In this document: positions 14,963 through 24,900 of the stretch, one piece after another
Layout of the letters: each line of letters begins with the position of its first letter
Position numbering within the stretch: position 1 is the stretch's first letter
Origin: Acidobacteriota bacterium
Lineage (GTDB): Bacteria > Actinomycetota > Acidimicrobiia > Acidimicrobiales > Microtrichaceae
Reading direction: 5' to 3'
Assembly: GCA_003577145.1 (NCBI GenBank)
Contig: QEUP01000003.1
Location: 62,001-126,000, forward strand
Length of the DNA stretch: 64,000 nt
The notes under the pieces: generated by a model
The model's database searches: none
Told to the model about the DNA's origin: nothing
The model's input: only the letters and a program-made list of their open reading frames with translations
Position numbers and translations under genes: made by a program

Positions 14963-16255
14963 TCAGAGGTCGCTCACCCATTCGCAGATCCGCTCGACAG
15001 CTGTCACCACAGAGGGGCAGTTGGAACGAAGGAATGCGTCGTCGGGCATCGCTTCGTCGCCGAGGTCGGTGATCGCTTGGAGGGCCAGGGCGCCATCGAA
15101 GTCGACGTAGGCCAGGCGAACCGTGAGCTCGTCTGGCATGCACCCGAACTCCGTTCCGGGTAGCACCGCTGCCCCGATCTCCTCGAGGAGATCAGCCGAG
15201 AGGCTCGTGCACGAATCGATACCGTGTTCCTCCAGCCGGTCGGCAAGCGGGGAGAAGTCGGGGAAGAGGTAGAAGGCGCCCAATGGCTCCATGGTGTGCA
15301 CGCCGACCGAGTTCAACCGGCCGGCACACCAGTTGCCGAGTGCCTTCAGGATGCGGCGGACGTCCTTGAGGTACTGCTCGATCTCCTCACCGCCCTCGAA
15401 GGCGGTGATCGCCGCATACTGGATCGGTGCTGACGTGGACGTGTAGGTCTCGCTCGCCACTGCGGCCATGGCGTCCCGGAGCCATCCCATGGCGGGGGGA
15501 AAGGTGAACGTACCCAGCCGCCAGCCGCCGGCGCCGCACCACTTGCTCAGACCTCCGCTGATGATGGTCCCTTGGGGGTAGTGGCTGGCGATGGAGTCGT
15601 GCGCGCCATCGTGATGTAGCTCGCCGTAGATCTCATCGGAGAGCAGGACCACGCGGTGCTGTTCGGCTGTCCGGGCCAGTGCATCGAGCTCGTCGGGCGT
15701 GTAGGTGCCGCCGGTCGGATTGCTCGGGTAGTTCAACACGACGATCCTCGGTCGACCCGGGTCGAGGGAGCACAGGCCGCCCAGCTGGTCAGGGGTTAGC
15801 TTCCAGTCGAGCTTGGGATCGGTGTGGATCCAACTGACGCGGCGACCGATTATGTCGGCCTGGGGTGCGTAGCTCACCCAGGCGGGCGTTGGAATCACCA
15901 AGTCGCCGTAGTAGACGAGTTGAAGGAGGAACATCAGCTCCTTGGAGCCCGGCCCGATCAGGACTGCCTCCGCGTCGACGTCGATGCCCTCGTTGCGCGC
16001 GTGGTAGTGGGCAACGGCCTCACGGAGCTGCTTCAGTCCCTTCACCGGTAGGTAGGCCTTTTGCCCCGCGTTCTGGCGCAATGCCTCCACCACCGGTTCG
16101 GGCACCGGGAACGGCGACTGCCCGAGGCCGAGCTTGAAGACCTGCTTGCCTCGAGCGCGCAGCTCGTCGCACCGTTCGTTGATGGCCACCGTCGAGGAAG
16201 GCCCCATGCCTCGCACCCGCAGGTTGAGGTTCACCTGTACGTCGCGCTCAGCCAT
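14963..16255 (-). CDS. PLP-dependent class I/II aminotransferase
   Basis: 430 residues of fold-type I. The cofactor lysine lies in SGGLSKWCGAGGWRLG, with NYPSNPTGG and LSDEIYGEL contributing the Asn/Asp/Tyr cofactor contacts. It resembles aspartate/aromatic aminotransferases of the AspC family; the substrate cannot be set from sequence. I chose the ATG at 16255 (MAERDVQVNLNLRV) because GGAG lies just before it, although the frame is open to 16339. It is divergent from the thiolase-like gene. Confidence 0.9.
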   Translation of the reverse strand: MAERDVQVNLNLRVRGMGPSSTVAINERCDELRARGKQVFKLGLGQSPFPVPEPVVEALRQNAGQKAYLPVKGLKQLREAVAHYHARNEGIDVDAEAVLIGPGSKELMFLLQLVYYGDLVIPTPAWVSYAPQADIIGRRVSWIHTDPKLDWKLTPDQLGGLCSLDPGRPRIVVLNYPSNPTGGTYTPDELDALARTAEQHRVVLLSDEIYGELHHDGAHDSIASHYPQGTIISGGLSKWCGAGGWRLGTFTFPPAMGWLRDAMAAVASETYTSTSAPIQYAAITAFEGGEEIEQYLKDVRRILKALGNWCAGRLNSVGVHTMEPLGAFYLFPDFSPLADRLEEHGIDSCTSLSADLLEEIGAAVLPGTEFGCMPDELTVRLAYVDFDGALALQAITDLGDEAMPDDAFLRSNCPSVVTAVERICEWVSDL

Positions 16256-16341
16256 TGCTCCAGTGTGCTCGATGTGAGTCGGGTCCGCGTCCACAGGTAG
16301 CCTCGGCGACGGTAGACCCATAGACCGGGAGGCCCGCAAAC

Positions 16342-17535
16342 ATGGGTGAGAAGGTGTTCGTAATCGGAGTAGGCATGACCAAGTTCGAGAAGCCCGGCGC
16401 GCGCGACTGGGATTATCCGGACATGGCCCGCGAGGCAGGGACCCGCGCGCTCGAAGACGCCGGTATCGACTACACCGAGATCGAGCAGGCCGCTGTCGGT
16501 TACTGCTACGGCGATTCGACCTGCGGGCAGAGGGGTATCTACGAGCTCGGGCTGACAGGCATACCCGTCGTGAACGTCAACAACAACTGCTCCACCGGCT
16601 CCACCGCCCTGTACCTGGCGGCCCAGTTCATCAGGGGAGGGCTGGCGGACTGCACCATGGCCCTGGGGTTCGAGAAGATGGAGAAGGGCTCGCTCGGCAT
16701 CAAATACGACGACCGTACGACACCGATGGACAGGCACTTCGAGGACATGGTCGGCCGCCGCGGGTTCGCCCCGGCTCCTCCCGCTCCCCAGATGTTCGGC
16801 AACGCCGCACGTGAGTACATGGAGAGGTACGGGGTGTCTGCGGAGTCGTTCGCGCGAATCGGTGAGAAGAACCATCGCCATTCGGTGAACAACCCATATT
16901 CGCAGTTCCGTGACGAGTACTCACTCCAGGACATCCTCGACGCTCCGATGGTCTACGAGCCGCTCACGAAGCTCCAGTGCTGTCCCACCAGCGACGGGGG
17001 AGCAGCGGCCGTGCTCGCCGGCGAGCGTTTCGTTCGCGAGCACAGCCTCGAGGGCAGGGCGGTCGAGATCATCGGCCAGGCGATGACCACCGACTTCGAG
17101 AGCACCTTCGAGGGCAGCGACATGAACATCGCCGGCTTCGACATGTCACGATCCGCGGCACGACAGGTGTACGAGCAGACAGGGCGCGGACCCGAGGACC
17201 TGGACGTGGTCGAGTTGCACGACTGCTTCTCGGCGAACGAGATGATCACATACGAGGCCCTCGGGCTCTGCCAAGAGGGTGGTGCAGCGGAACTGATCGA
17301 CTCCGGCGCTGTCACCTACGGCGGTGAGGTCGTGGTCAACCCGTCGGGTGGCCTGATCTCGAAGGGCCATCCGCTCGGTGCGACAGGCCTGGCGCAATGC
17401 AGCGAGCTGACCTGGCAGCTACGCGGTGCGGCCGAGGAGCGTCAGGTGGACGGTGCCACCACGGCCTTGCAGCACAACATCGGCCTCGGTGGTGCCGCTG
17501 TCGTCACCATGTACGAGATGTCCCAACTGTCCTAG
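16342..17535 (+). CDS. Thiolase-fold lipid-transfer protein (SCP-x/Ltp type)
   Basis: 397 residues. The nucleophile cysteine is C83 ([10 protein letters not shown]), with H293-D-C295 ([10 protein letters not shown]) and H343 (KGHPLGATG). The HDCFS motif marks the SCP-x/Ltp branch rather than a standard FadA thiolase. Members cleave 3-ketoacyl-CoA thiolytically or act as retro-aldolases on steroid side chains. It has no C-terminal SCP2 domain. No MaoC/DUF35 partner gene is adjacent, although a MaoC-like gene lies at 29402. A TetR gene converges downstream and may control it. Confidence 0.9.
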   Translation: MGEKVFVIGVGMTKFEKPGARDWDYPDMAREAGTRALEDAGIDYTEIEQAAVGYCYGDSTCGQRGIYELGLTGIPVVNVNNNCSTGSTALYLAAQFIRGGLADCTMALGFEKMEKGSLGIKYDDRTTPMDRHFEDMVGRRGFAPAPPAPQMFGNAAREYMERYGVSAESFARIGEKNHRHSVNNPYSQFRDEYSLQDILDAPMVYEPLTKLQCCPTSDGGAAAVLAGERFVREHSLEGRAVEIIGQAMTTDFESTFEGSDMNIAGFDMSRSAARQVYEQTGRGPEDLDVVELHDCFSANEMITYEALGLCQEGGAAELIDSGAVTYGGEVVVNPSGGLISKGHPLGATGLAQCSELTWQLRGAAEERQVDGATTALQHNIGLGGAAVVTMYEMSQLS

Positions 17536-17652
17536 GGGTCGAGCCGAAGGGTGAGAGCCCGGTGAACTCATCAAGGGTGAGTCAAGCCCGGGCGAGACGG
17601 GTCTCTCGACAGGATCAGCCTGGCCGCAGCGAGCTCTGAGCGCGATCTCGCG

Positions 17653-18294
17653 TCACAACTTGATTGGCGTCTCGATGGGACCCGGCAACAGCACCAGCCG
17701 AAGGAGCAGCATCGCCATGCGGGATGCTTCGGGCTGCTCCAAATCGAGCGCTCGGGACACGATCATGCCGATCCCCAGGGAGCGGATCCCGTAGACGGCC
17801 GTCTCGATGTCGACGTCTGCGGCGACGATGCCGTCCTCGGCGGCGCGGCTGATGAAGGAGCGGATGGTGTCGTCCAGCGAGGTCACCTGCTCCCGAACAG
17901 CATCGGCCACCTGATCGTCGTGGCCTGCAGCCGACAACAGGTCGAGGATCAGCCGTTCTGATTCGTCTTGATCGTGCCGGAAGAAGAGGTTCAGGAAGGA
18001 GCGCATCGCTTCCAGCGGGCGCGCATCCTCGTCGACGAGCTCGGCCACCGCAGCGAGGGCGAGCAGCCCGCGCTCGCCGATGGCTGCGGTCAGGAGCTCG
18101 GACTTGTTCTCGAAGTTGGCGTAGATGGCGCCGGTTGTGAGCCCGGCTCGCCTGGCGATCTCTTGTACCCGTGCACCTGAGTACCCCTTCTCCAGGAACA
18201 CCTCCAGAGCAGCGTCGAGGAGGACGCGCCTGGTGCCGTCGTCGTCCGGCCTCTCGCTGCTCGGATGGGACTCGCTGTGACGATCGGTGCTCAT
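17653..18294 (-). CDS. TetR/AcrR-family transcriptional regulator
   Basis: 213 residues. The N-terminal helix-turn-helix is clear (RRVLLDAALEVFLEKGYSG, then VQEIARRAGLTTGAIYANF ending in FENKSELL). It is followed by an all-helical ligand domain. Such repressors in lipid-degrading actinobacteria often respond to acyl-CoA; the ligand here is unknown. It is transcribed away from a glycosyltransferase gene, and an AT-rich promoter/operator patch lies about 100 bp upstream. Confidence 0.93.
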   Translation of the reverse strand: MSTDRHSESHPSSERPDDDGTRRVLLDAALEVFLEKGYSGARVQEIARRAGLTTGAIYANFENKSELLTAAIGERGLLALAAVAELVDEDARPLEAMRSFLNLFFRHDQDESERLILDLLSAAGHDDQVADAVREQVTSLDDTIRSFISRAAEDGIVAADVDIETAVYGIRSLGIGMIVSRALDLEQPEASRMAMLLLRLVLLPGPIETPIKL

Positions 18295-18390
18295 GGGTTC
18301 CCGTCTCGTTCACTTCGCGCTACTGCAACTCGCCGTGCTCCGGCCCACGAGCCGGGCGGACCCGATCCTGACCGGCACATCGCCCTCATG

Positions 18391-18407
18391 GATAATAACG
18401 GTATTCT
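18391..18407. promoter_or_regulatory. AT-rich divergent promoter patch between tetR and the GT4 gene
   Basis: GATAATAACGGTATTCT stands out in otherwise G/C-rich sequence. It reads TATTAT as a minus-strand -10 (complement of 18392-18397) and TATTCT as a plus-strand -10 (18402-18407). The overlapping AATA-N4-TATT inverted repeat (18394-18405) is a plausible TetR half-site pair. The assignment rests on composition and symmetry only. Confidence 0.4.
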
Positions 18408-18525
18408 GCGCGGGAGGAAATCGAAACATCGGCGGTGAAGGAGACGTCGGCGAGGCTGGCGTGCCGGTGTGCCCCGAGTCATGCTTGGCCCGTCGCCGAC
18501 CGACTCGACTTCCTCCAGCCTCCTC

Positions 18526-19608
18526 ATGCGCCGACCTCGGATCGCCTTCTACTCCGACGCCTCACATCTCGGCGGTGCCGAGGTCGTCCTGGCAGAGCTC
18601 GTCCACGGCTTGACGTCCGAGTTCCGGGTGTCGGTGCTGGCTACCAGAGCTGCGGTTCTCGAGCATCTGACGGACGGGCAGGCCGGCATCGCGGCCGAGC
18701 TGCTACCGCCTGTCCGGAACAAAGGTGATCTCGCCGGGCTCGTCCGGCATCGTCGTGTCATCGAGCGGATGGGTGCCGATGTCTTCCACGCCAACCTGTC
18801 GATGCCCACGTCGTGCCAGTACGCGATCCTCGCGGCGTCCTCCGTCAGGGGCCTGAAGCTGGTGGGTGTCGAGAACTCGCCGGTCTGGTCGAGGAGAGCG
18901 AGCGCGGCCTGGTTGAAGCGCCTGGCCTCCGCTCGTCTCGACGCCCACGTCGCCGTCGGGGAGCGGACGGCCCGGACAGTAGAGTCAGAAGCCGGCCTTC
19001 CGCCCGGCTCGATCCGCGTCATCAACCCTGGCATCGCCGACCGCGGAGTGGCCGAGCAGCGATCGTGGGCGGAGCCGGTTGTCATAGGTACGGTCGCCCG
19101 CCTCTGGCGGGTCAAAGGCGTCGACGTGGTGATCGACGCAGTCGCCCGCCTCGCAGGCGTGAGGCTCATCGTGGTCGGGGACGGTCCGGAGGAGGAGTCG
19201 CTGCGCGCCCAGATCCGCCGCCTCGGTCTCGAAGGCCGGACAGAGCTGCGGAGCGTTCCATTCGACGGTACCGCTCGAGACCTGATCGGGTCCTTCGACA
19301 TCTTCGCCTTGGGCTCCCGTCAAGAGGGCTTCCCGGTGACTGTCATGGAGGCCATGTTTGCCGCGGTTCCTGTGGTCGCCACCGACGCCGGGAGCGTTCG
19401 CGAACAGGTGGTTGACGGGGAGACGGGTCTCGTAGTTGCTGCCGAGGACCCGGCTGCCCTCGCCGGCGCCCTGGAGCGTCTGGCCGGTGATCGGGATCTC
19501 AGGGAGCGGATGGGCCGAGCCGGCCGTCGGCGCGCTCACGAGCGCTTCACCGTCGACAGGATGGTCAGCGCTTACGAACGGCTCTACGTGGAGTTGCTCG
19601 CCACCTGA
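18526..19608 (+). CDS. GT4-family glycosyltransferase
   Basis: About 360 residues, GT-B fold. The N-terminal Rossmann domain begins RIAFYSDASHLGGAE. The C-terminal donor-binding domain has the glycine-containing switch VIGTVARLWRVKGVD and the E-x7-E region SRQEGFPVTVMEAMF, which holds the nucleotide sugar. It retains the anomeric configuration. Acceptor and sugar are unknown; a cell-surface polysaccharide or glycolipid is the usual role. The start is uncertain: the ATG at 18526 is where homology-like sequence begins, but the frame is open to a GTG at 18469. Confidence 0.88.
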   Translation: MRRPRIAFYSDASHLGGAEVVLAELVHGLTSEFRVSVLATRAAVLEHLTDGQAGIAAELLPPVRNKGDLAGLVRHRRVIERMGADVFHANLSMPTSCQYAILAASSVRGLKLVGVENSPVWSRRASAAWLKRLASARLDAHVAVGERTARTVESEAGLPPGSIRVINPGIADRGVAEQRSWAEPVVIGTVARLWRVKGVDVVIDAVARLAGVRLIVVGDGPEEESLRAQIRRLGLEGRTELRSVPFDGTARDLIGSFDIFALGSRQEGFPVTVMEAMFAAVPVVATDAGSVREQVVDGETGLVVAAEDPAALAGALERLAGDRDLRERMGRAGRRRAHERFTVDRMVSAYERLYVELLAT

Positions 19609-19728
19609 ACTCTCCCGACCGCGCGTATAGGGCTGCGTTCGACAGGGCTCAAGTTTGGAGGGTGTTGTCGTAAGGAACCGAGCCGATAGGTGAGGACCGG
19701 ATGTGACAGCGTCCGGGCGAGGCGCAGC

Positions 19729-20412
19729 TCAGGAGCGGCTGAAGGGAAGTGAGGTGGTCAGCCAGTCGATGAAGACGTTCGGGCTGCGTGTCTGCATCAG
19801 CAACTCGCCCGGTCCGGTGAAGCGGAAGACCAGCCCTTCGCCTGATTTGACCGACTTGATGAGGCCGCTGGCCGCCTTGGTCAACTCCATGCTCACCGTC
19901 TCGTCGAAGGCGACCATGTGGCCGGTATCGACCACGACGGTCTGACCGGGTTGAAGCGTCATTCGGTCGAGGGCGCCGTAGCAGGAGAACAGCACCTGTC
20001 CCTGCCCTTCGGCTCGGACCAGGAAACCACCTTCACCGCCGAACAGGTTCTTCATCCCGCCCCATTGCGTCTCGATGTTCACCCCCGCCTCCGAAGCCAG
20101 CCATGAGCCCTTCTGGATGAAGAACGCCCTGCTCGGGTCGATCGTCATGGTCCCGATGTCTCCGGGCAGGACGGGAGCGACATCGGCCCATCCACCCGAC
20201 GGACCGGCATGGGCCGTTGTCATGAAGAACGATTCCCCGCCGAGGGCAGCCCGCTTCAACGATTTCATGACCCCACCTTCGGCCTTGGACTCGATGGTGA
20301 CGTCGGGCGCCCAGGCCACCATGGCGCCGGCCTCGACTTTGAGGGGCTCGCTGGCACCCAGGAGGCAGCGGGCGACACTGAAGCTCGGGTTGTGACGGAT
20401 CTGGATCTCCAT
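19729..20412 (-). CDS. AIM24/TIGR00266-family protein
   Basis: 227 residues, predicted all-beta. Recurrent glycine-rich strands (EAGAMVAW, GGESFFMT, GEGLVFRFTGPGELLMQTR) are characteristic of the AIM24 family, first named from a mitochondrial protein. The bacterial function is undefined; the fold is cytosolic, with no signal peptide. The ATG is preceded by GGAGGA at ideal spacing. It is a single-gene unit. Confidence 0.85.
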   Translation of the reverse strand: MEIQIRHNPSFSVARCLLGASEPLKVEAGAMVAWAPDVTIESKAEGGVMKSLKRAALGGESFFMTTAHAGPSGGWADVAPVLPGDIGTMTIDPSRAFFIQKGSWLASEAGVNIETQWGGMKNLFGGEGGFLVRAEGQGQVLFSCYGALDRMTLQPGQTVVVDTGHMVAFDETVSMELTKAASGLIKSVKSGEGLVFRFTGPGELLMQTRSPNVFIDWLTTSLPFSRS

Positions 20413-20568
20413 GGCGTCCTCCGTTTGCGGCCGGGATGTCAGAGAAAGCTAGCGCGGCGTCCTTGGCTGGGCGCCACCACAGGTAGAGCGGGCTTCGGCA
20501 TCGGGTTCCGGGATGCTCGCTGCTTCGCCGCAGCGCCCGGGCAGCCTCGGAGCCCTGATCGTTCACGC

Positions 20569-20628
20569 GCTCGCGCGAGCAGCTCGCTGTGAGGCTGCTC
20601 GGGTCCTCACCGTGAATGACCAGGGCTA
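20569..20628 (+). repeat. 33-bp element, copy 2, with adjacent 12-bp palindrome, upstream of an acyl-CoA dehydrogenase
   Basis: 20596-20628 matches 11161-11193 at 29 of 33 bases. Just before it lies a perfect 12-bp palindrome GCTCGCGCGAGC (20569-20580). The element also forms its own hairpin here, with arms GTGAGG (20590-20595) and CCTCAC (20605-20610). Its 3' end is about 40 nt before the chosen start of the downstream gene. Confidence 0.65.
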
Positions 20629-20669
20629 ATGTCGGGGAGCACATGGCTCGTTGGGCCGGGGGGCTGAGC

Positions 20670-21827
20670 GTGGATTTCAGGTACCCGATCGAAGCCGAGG
20701 AGTTCCGCGGCGAGTTCCGAGCCTGGCTCGAGAGCCACCTCGAGGAGAGGTTCGTCGGACTGGGGTTCGAGGACCTCCACGATCCGGCAGCACTTGCCAC
20801 GATGCGGGAGTGGAACCGGCTCCTCGCCGACGCCGGCTACGCGGCCATCCACTGGCCGGAGGAGTACGGCGGACGGGGTGCCGGACTGATCGAGCAGCAG
20901 GTCTTCGCCGAGGAGATGAGCAGGGCCGATGCTCCCGGCACCTTGAACCCGATCGGGATCTCGAACATCGCGCCGGCGATCCTGGCCTTCGGTTCCGAGG
21001 GGCAGAAGCGCAAGCTGCTTCCGCGGATGCTCCGGGGTGACGACATCTGGTGCCAGGGCTTCTCCGAGCCCGACGCCGGATCCGACCTGGCGTCGCTTAT
21101 CACATCGGCTTCCCGTGACGGGGACCACTACGTCGTTCGCGGTCAGAAGGTCTGGACGACGCTGGGTCACCTGGCCGACTGGTGTGAGTTGCTGGTGCGG
21201 ACCGACCCCGACGCCCCCAGGCACGAGGGCATCTCGTGCCTCCTCGTCGACATGTCGCTGCCGGGGATCGAGGTCCGGCCGCTCGTCACCGCGACAGGAT
21301 CGCTGGAGTTCGACGAGATCTTCTTCGATGGCGTCGAGGTGCCCCTCGACGCCCTCTTGGGGGAGGAGAACAGCGGCTGGACCGTGGCGGTCACGACTCT
21401 GGCGAACGAGCGCGCCGGGGTGGCGTCGCTTCATCTCCAGGTGCGCAAGAAGGTCCAGAAGCTGATCGAGACGGCTCACCAGACCCGTCTGGGGTCGACC
21501 GCGGCGGCCGAGGATGCATCGATACGTCGGCGGCTGGCGGAGGTGTACCTGCAGGCCGAGTACCTGAAGCTGCTCAGCGACCGGGCCGTCTCGGGCCAGG
21601 TGCACGGTCGTCCCTTCGGCCCGGAATCGAGCATCGCCAAGTTGGTGTGGAGCGACCTCGAGCAAGACATCGCCCGCCTGGCGGGTGAGATCCAAGGCTT
21701 GGCGGCCAACTCCGGTGAGTGGGGACGCGAACGGGTCTATGCCAGAGCACTCAGCATCGCCGGTGGGACGACTCAGGTGAACAAGAACATCGTCGCCCGT
21801 CACGTCCTGGGGCTGCCCCGGGAGTGA
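20670..21827 (+). CDS. Acyl-CoA dehydrogenase
   Basis: About 385 residues. Oxidises acyl-CoA to trans-2-enoyl-CoA with FAD. FAD-binding signatures are present (GFSEPDAGSDLAS, RGQKVWTTLGH), along with the C-terminal helical domain ending GGTTQVNKNIVARHVLGLP. I chose the GTG at 20670 (VDFRYPIEAEEFR), the usual N-terminus of this group. A run of G at 20658-20663 may serve as the ribosome binding site. The frame extends to an ATG at 20616, inside the 33-bp element. Confidence 0.92.
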   Translation: MDFRYPIEAEEFRGEFRAWLESHLEERFVGLGFEDLHDPAALATMREWNRLLADAGYAAIHWPEEYGGRGAGLIEQQVFAEEMSRADAPGTLNPIGISNIAPAILAFGSEGQKRKLLPRMLRGDDIWCQGFSEPDAGSDLASLITSASRDGDHYVVRGQKVWTTLGHLADWCELLVRTDPDAPRHEGISCLLVDMSLPGIEVRPLVTATGSLEFDEIFFDGVEVPLDALLGEENSGWTVAVTTLANERAGVASLHLQVRKKVQKLIETAHQTRLGSTAAAEDASIRRRLAEVYLQAEYLKLLSDRAVSGQVHGRPFGPESSIAKLVWSDLEQDIARLAGEIQGLAANSGEWGRERVYARALSIAGGTTQVNKNIVARHVLGLPRE

Positions 21828-21951
21828 CCGTCGGATCCGCCCGAGAGGGCGGCCGGCGGGTCGAGATCGTCGCCGGAACGGCTCACATCTCCTGTCGGCC
21901 GGGCCGATGGATCCGAACAGCGTCCCTGCACAGGGATCCTGTAGGGAGATC

Positions 21952-24900
21952 ATGGCGATGAATCGCACAGTTGTGACATCCGCGGGCCGAGGCGGTCATG
22001 AGACCGGAGATGTTCTGGGATCGATCGGTCGCGCCAGGCGCGTGTCTGCGGTCCCAAAACGGGGTGGGGCTCGGGCAACCAGGGTGCTCGTCATGATCAG
22101 CCTGGCTCTCGGGCTGGTGTTGGTGCTGCTGTGGGGCGGCGCAGCGGCCGGTGCCGAGGAGGCGGGCAGTGCCGAGCCGAGCGCCTCGGCTGTCGCGTCA
22201 CCCGATCAAGCAGTCGGCGAGGCCGCCGATCCCCAGGCCGCCGATCCCGAAGCCGCCGATCCCGAAGCCGCCGATCCCCAGGCTGCCGAGTTGGAGATGC
22301 CCGACCCGGAATCGGCGGCCTCCGAGCCCCTGCCCGTCGCAGGGGACGCCCAGCCGCCTCCCACAGCCGACGGAGACGGATCTGCGTTCGCAGCTGCCAC
22401 GGTCCCTGCCTTGCCGCAGCCCATTCCCGATGTTCACACGATCCCGGGCAGTGATCCCTGCGGATCGTCGTTTTGCGTGCTCGCCTCGTTCGTGCTCGAT
22501 CGGCAGCGTGACGATCTGCACCTGCTGGCGGCACTGGTCTCGGATCCGAAGTCGCCCTTCTACGGCCGGTACTGGTCGGTGGAGGACGTCGCTCGCACCT
22601 TCGGTGCTTCGCAGTCGGTGATCGACGGGGTGGTGAGCTACCTCGACGGGATGGGAGCGCTGAACGTTGCAGCCGACGTGACCCGCACGCTGGTGACGTC
22701 GGTCCTCCTCGAAAGCCAACTGAATGCCTTGTGGGGAACCTCCTGGCAGACCGAACAGGTCCTGCCGGTCCCCGGCCCGCTCGCCGGGCTCGTCACCGCG
22801 GTCCAGCCACTCGGGTTCTTCAAGGGCTACGCGGTGACCATCCAGAAGGTGACCAGCCCTGCGGGCTCGACCGAGCGGTTCATGCTCATCCCCGGATCTG
22901 GTTGGCCGGTCTCGAGCTCGCCCACCCAGGGGCTGTTCACGCTCGCCGACGGGGAGGCCAAGAGCCTCTACTACGTGCAGCCCTACCAGACATACCAGGT
23001 GACCGAGAACGTTCCCGCCGGCTGGACGCTGGCCGTCTCGGGCGACGGCTGTACCCCGTACCTCGAAGGGGGAGTGGTCATCGGAGTGGAGGTCACGCCG
23101 AATGCGGCTCAGGAGATCGCCTGTACCTTCACCAACACCGTCTCGGGCGGGGGTGGCGGCGGAACTGCCCTCCCGGCGGCCGCCGTCCCGGCAGTCGTGC
23201 CCGCCTGGCCCGAGTGGGCGTTCGGATCGGGAACTCCTGAGGCGTGCCCACTGGTCGATCTCCGGGACTGCTTCAACGTCTCGGCTCAGGAGCTGTTCGG
23301 TACGACGGTCGCCACGGACTACTTCACGTCCTTGACGCCGGCTCAGCTCCGCGCCGCTTACGGGGTCAGCGCCAGCGGACTCACCGGTGCCGGCGGCCGG
23401 GCGGTCGTCCTGGAGTTCGGGCAGATGGCCAGCGGACCGGGCTTCGACCTCTACGCGTCGGGGTTCGGGCTCGGGAACCCGGGATTCACCCAGACCAGCC
23501 TCCTCGGTGGCTATGCGCCGCTGGGCCTGGAATCGATCCTCGACGTCGAGACCATCGTCGGCATCGCGCCGGGTCTGGAGCACCTCACTCTCTTGAACGG
23601 GACCGGCTTTCCCAACGCGGTGCTCTTCTCCGCCGCCCTGGATCCGGCGAACACCGGTGGGGTGCTCACCCATGTGATCTCCGTGAGCTGGGGCGACGTC
23701 GAGCAGGGCTATTCAGGCTCGCCGGGGCAGTGGCAGGCCACCGTCGACCCTCAGGAACACGTGCTGCAGACCGCGGCGGCCGCGGGTGTGACGGTCGTGG
23801 CCGCGGCCGGTGACTACGGCTCGTCCGATGCGTTCTTGGACGGGATAAACGACGCTTCGGTGAACTACCCCGCCTCGTCGGTCTGGTCCACATCTGCAGG
23901 GGGAACGAATCTGGTTCTCAACGCGGACAACTCGATCAACAGCTCGGAGGTGTGGAACGACTGGTACCTGGTGGTGACGGACCCGACGGTTTGCGCTGAT
24001 GCCGGCTACAGCGCACCCTGCCGAATCGAGCCCGATGCCGCCGGCGGCGGCGGTCAAAGTGCCTTCTTCGCCAGGCCCTGGTACCAGGCCGGCGTGTCGG
24101 CGCCCGGGCTGGCAGGAGGGTCGGCTCCATATCGCCTGGTACCCGACATCGCGTTCCTCGCCGACGTGTTCCCTGCCACGGTGCTGTGCGCCGAGGTCGA
24201 CGTGCCCACCTCTCCAGGTGTGACCAAGACCTGGTGCTTCGGCCAGGGCAACGGGACCAGCCAGGCGACGCCGATGTTCGCCGCCATGGTGCTGCTGTTG
24301 AACGAGCAGGCGGACCAGACCGGCCAGCCCCACGTCGGCTTCGCCAACCCGCTGCTCTACAGCCTCGGCACCACCGACGCCGCGGTGTTCTGGGACATCG
24401 TCACCGGCAACAACGTACTCGGCGACCAGACAGGTCAGTTCGACGTCGGATGCTGCATTGCCGGCCCCGGTTTCGACATGGCGTCGGGATGGGGGTCGCT
24501 GCTGATCGACCGGGTTGCCGGCGCACTGCGAGAGCCGCTGGCCCGGCTCGTGAGCTCCACCTCCGCGCCGACCGCGGGCAACTACGTGCTGTTGGTCGCC
24601 GGCGTCTTCACCCCCGGTGGCAAACCTGTCTGGTATGCGTGGGATCTCGACGGCGACGGGGGTGCAGACCGGCTCACGTCGACGCCGCTGCTGGTCCACA
24701 GGTTCGACGCCCCTGGCCGGTACGAGATCACAGTGCTGGTCCAGAACAGCCTGGGGCGCAGGGCCACGTCAGAGCCGCTGCTCGTCGAGGTCGCGGGTGA
24801 GGAGGTGCCCGGAGCCGGGAAGGCGACAGAGGACATGTCGCCACATCCCACCGCTGAGGCCCTGGCCTTCACCGGACCCTCCGACGTGGTCCCGCTGCTC

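Noticed and set aside
22198-23673. A 491-codon open frame antisense to the sedolisin gene
   Set aside because: Same shadow effect; the translation shows Arg/Gly/Glu low-complexity and no motif, while the plus-strand product is unambiguous.
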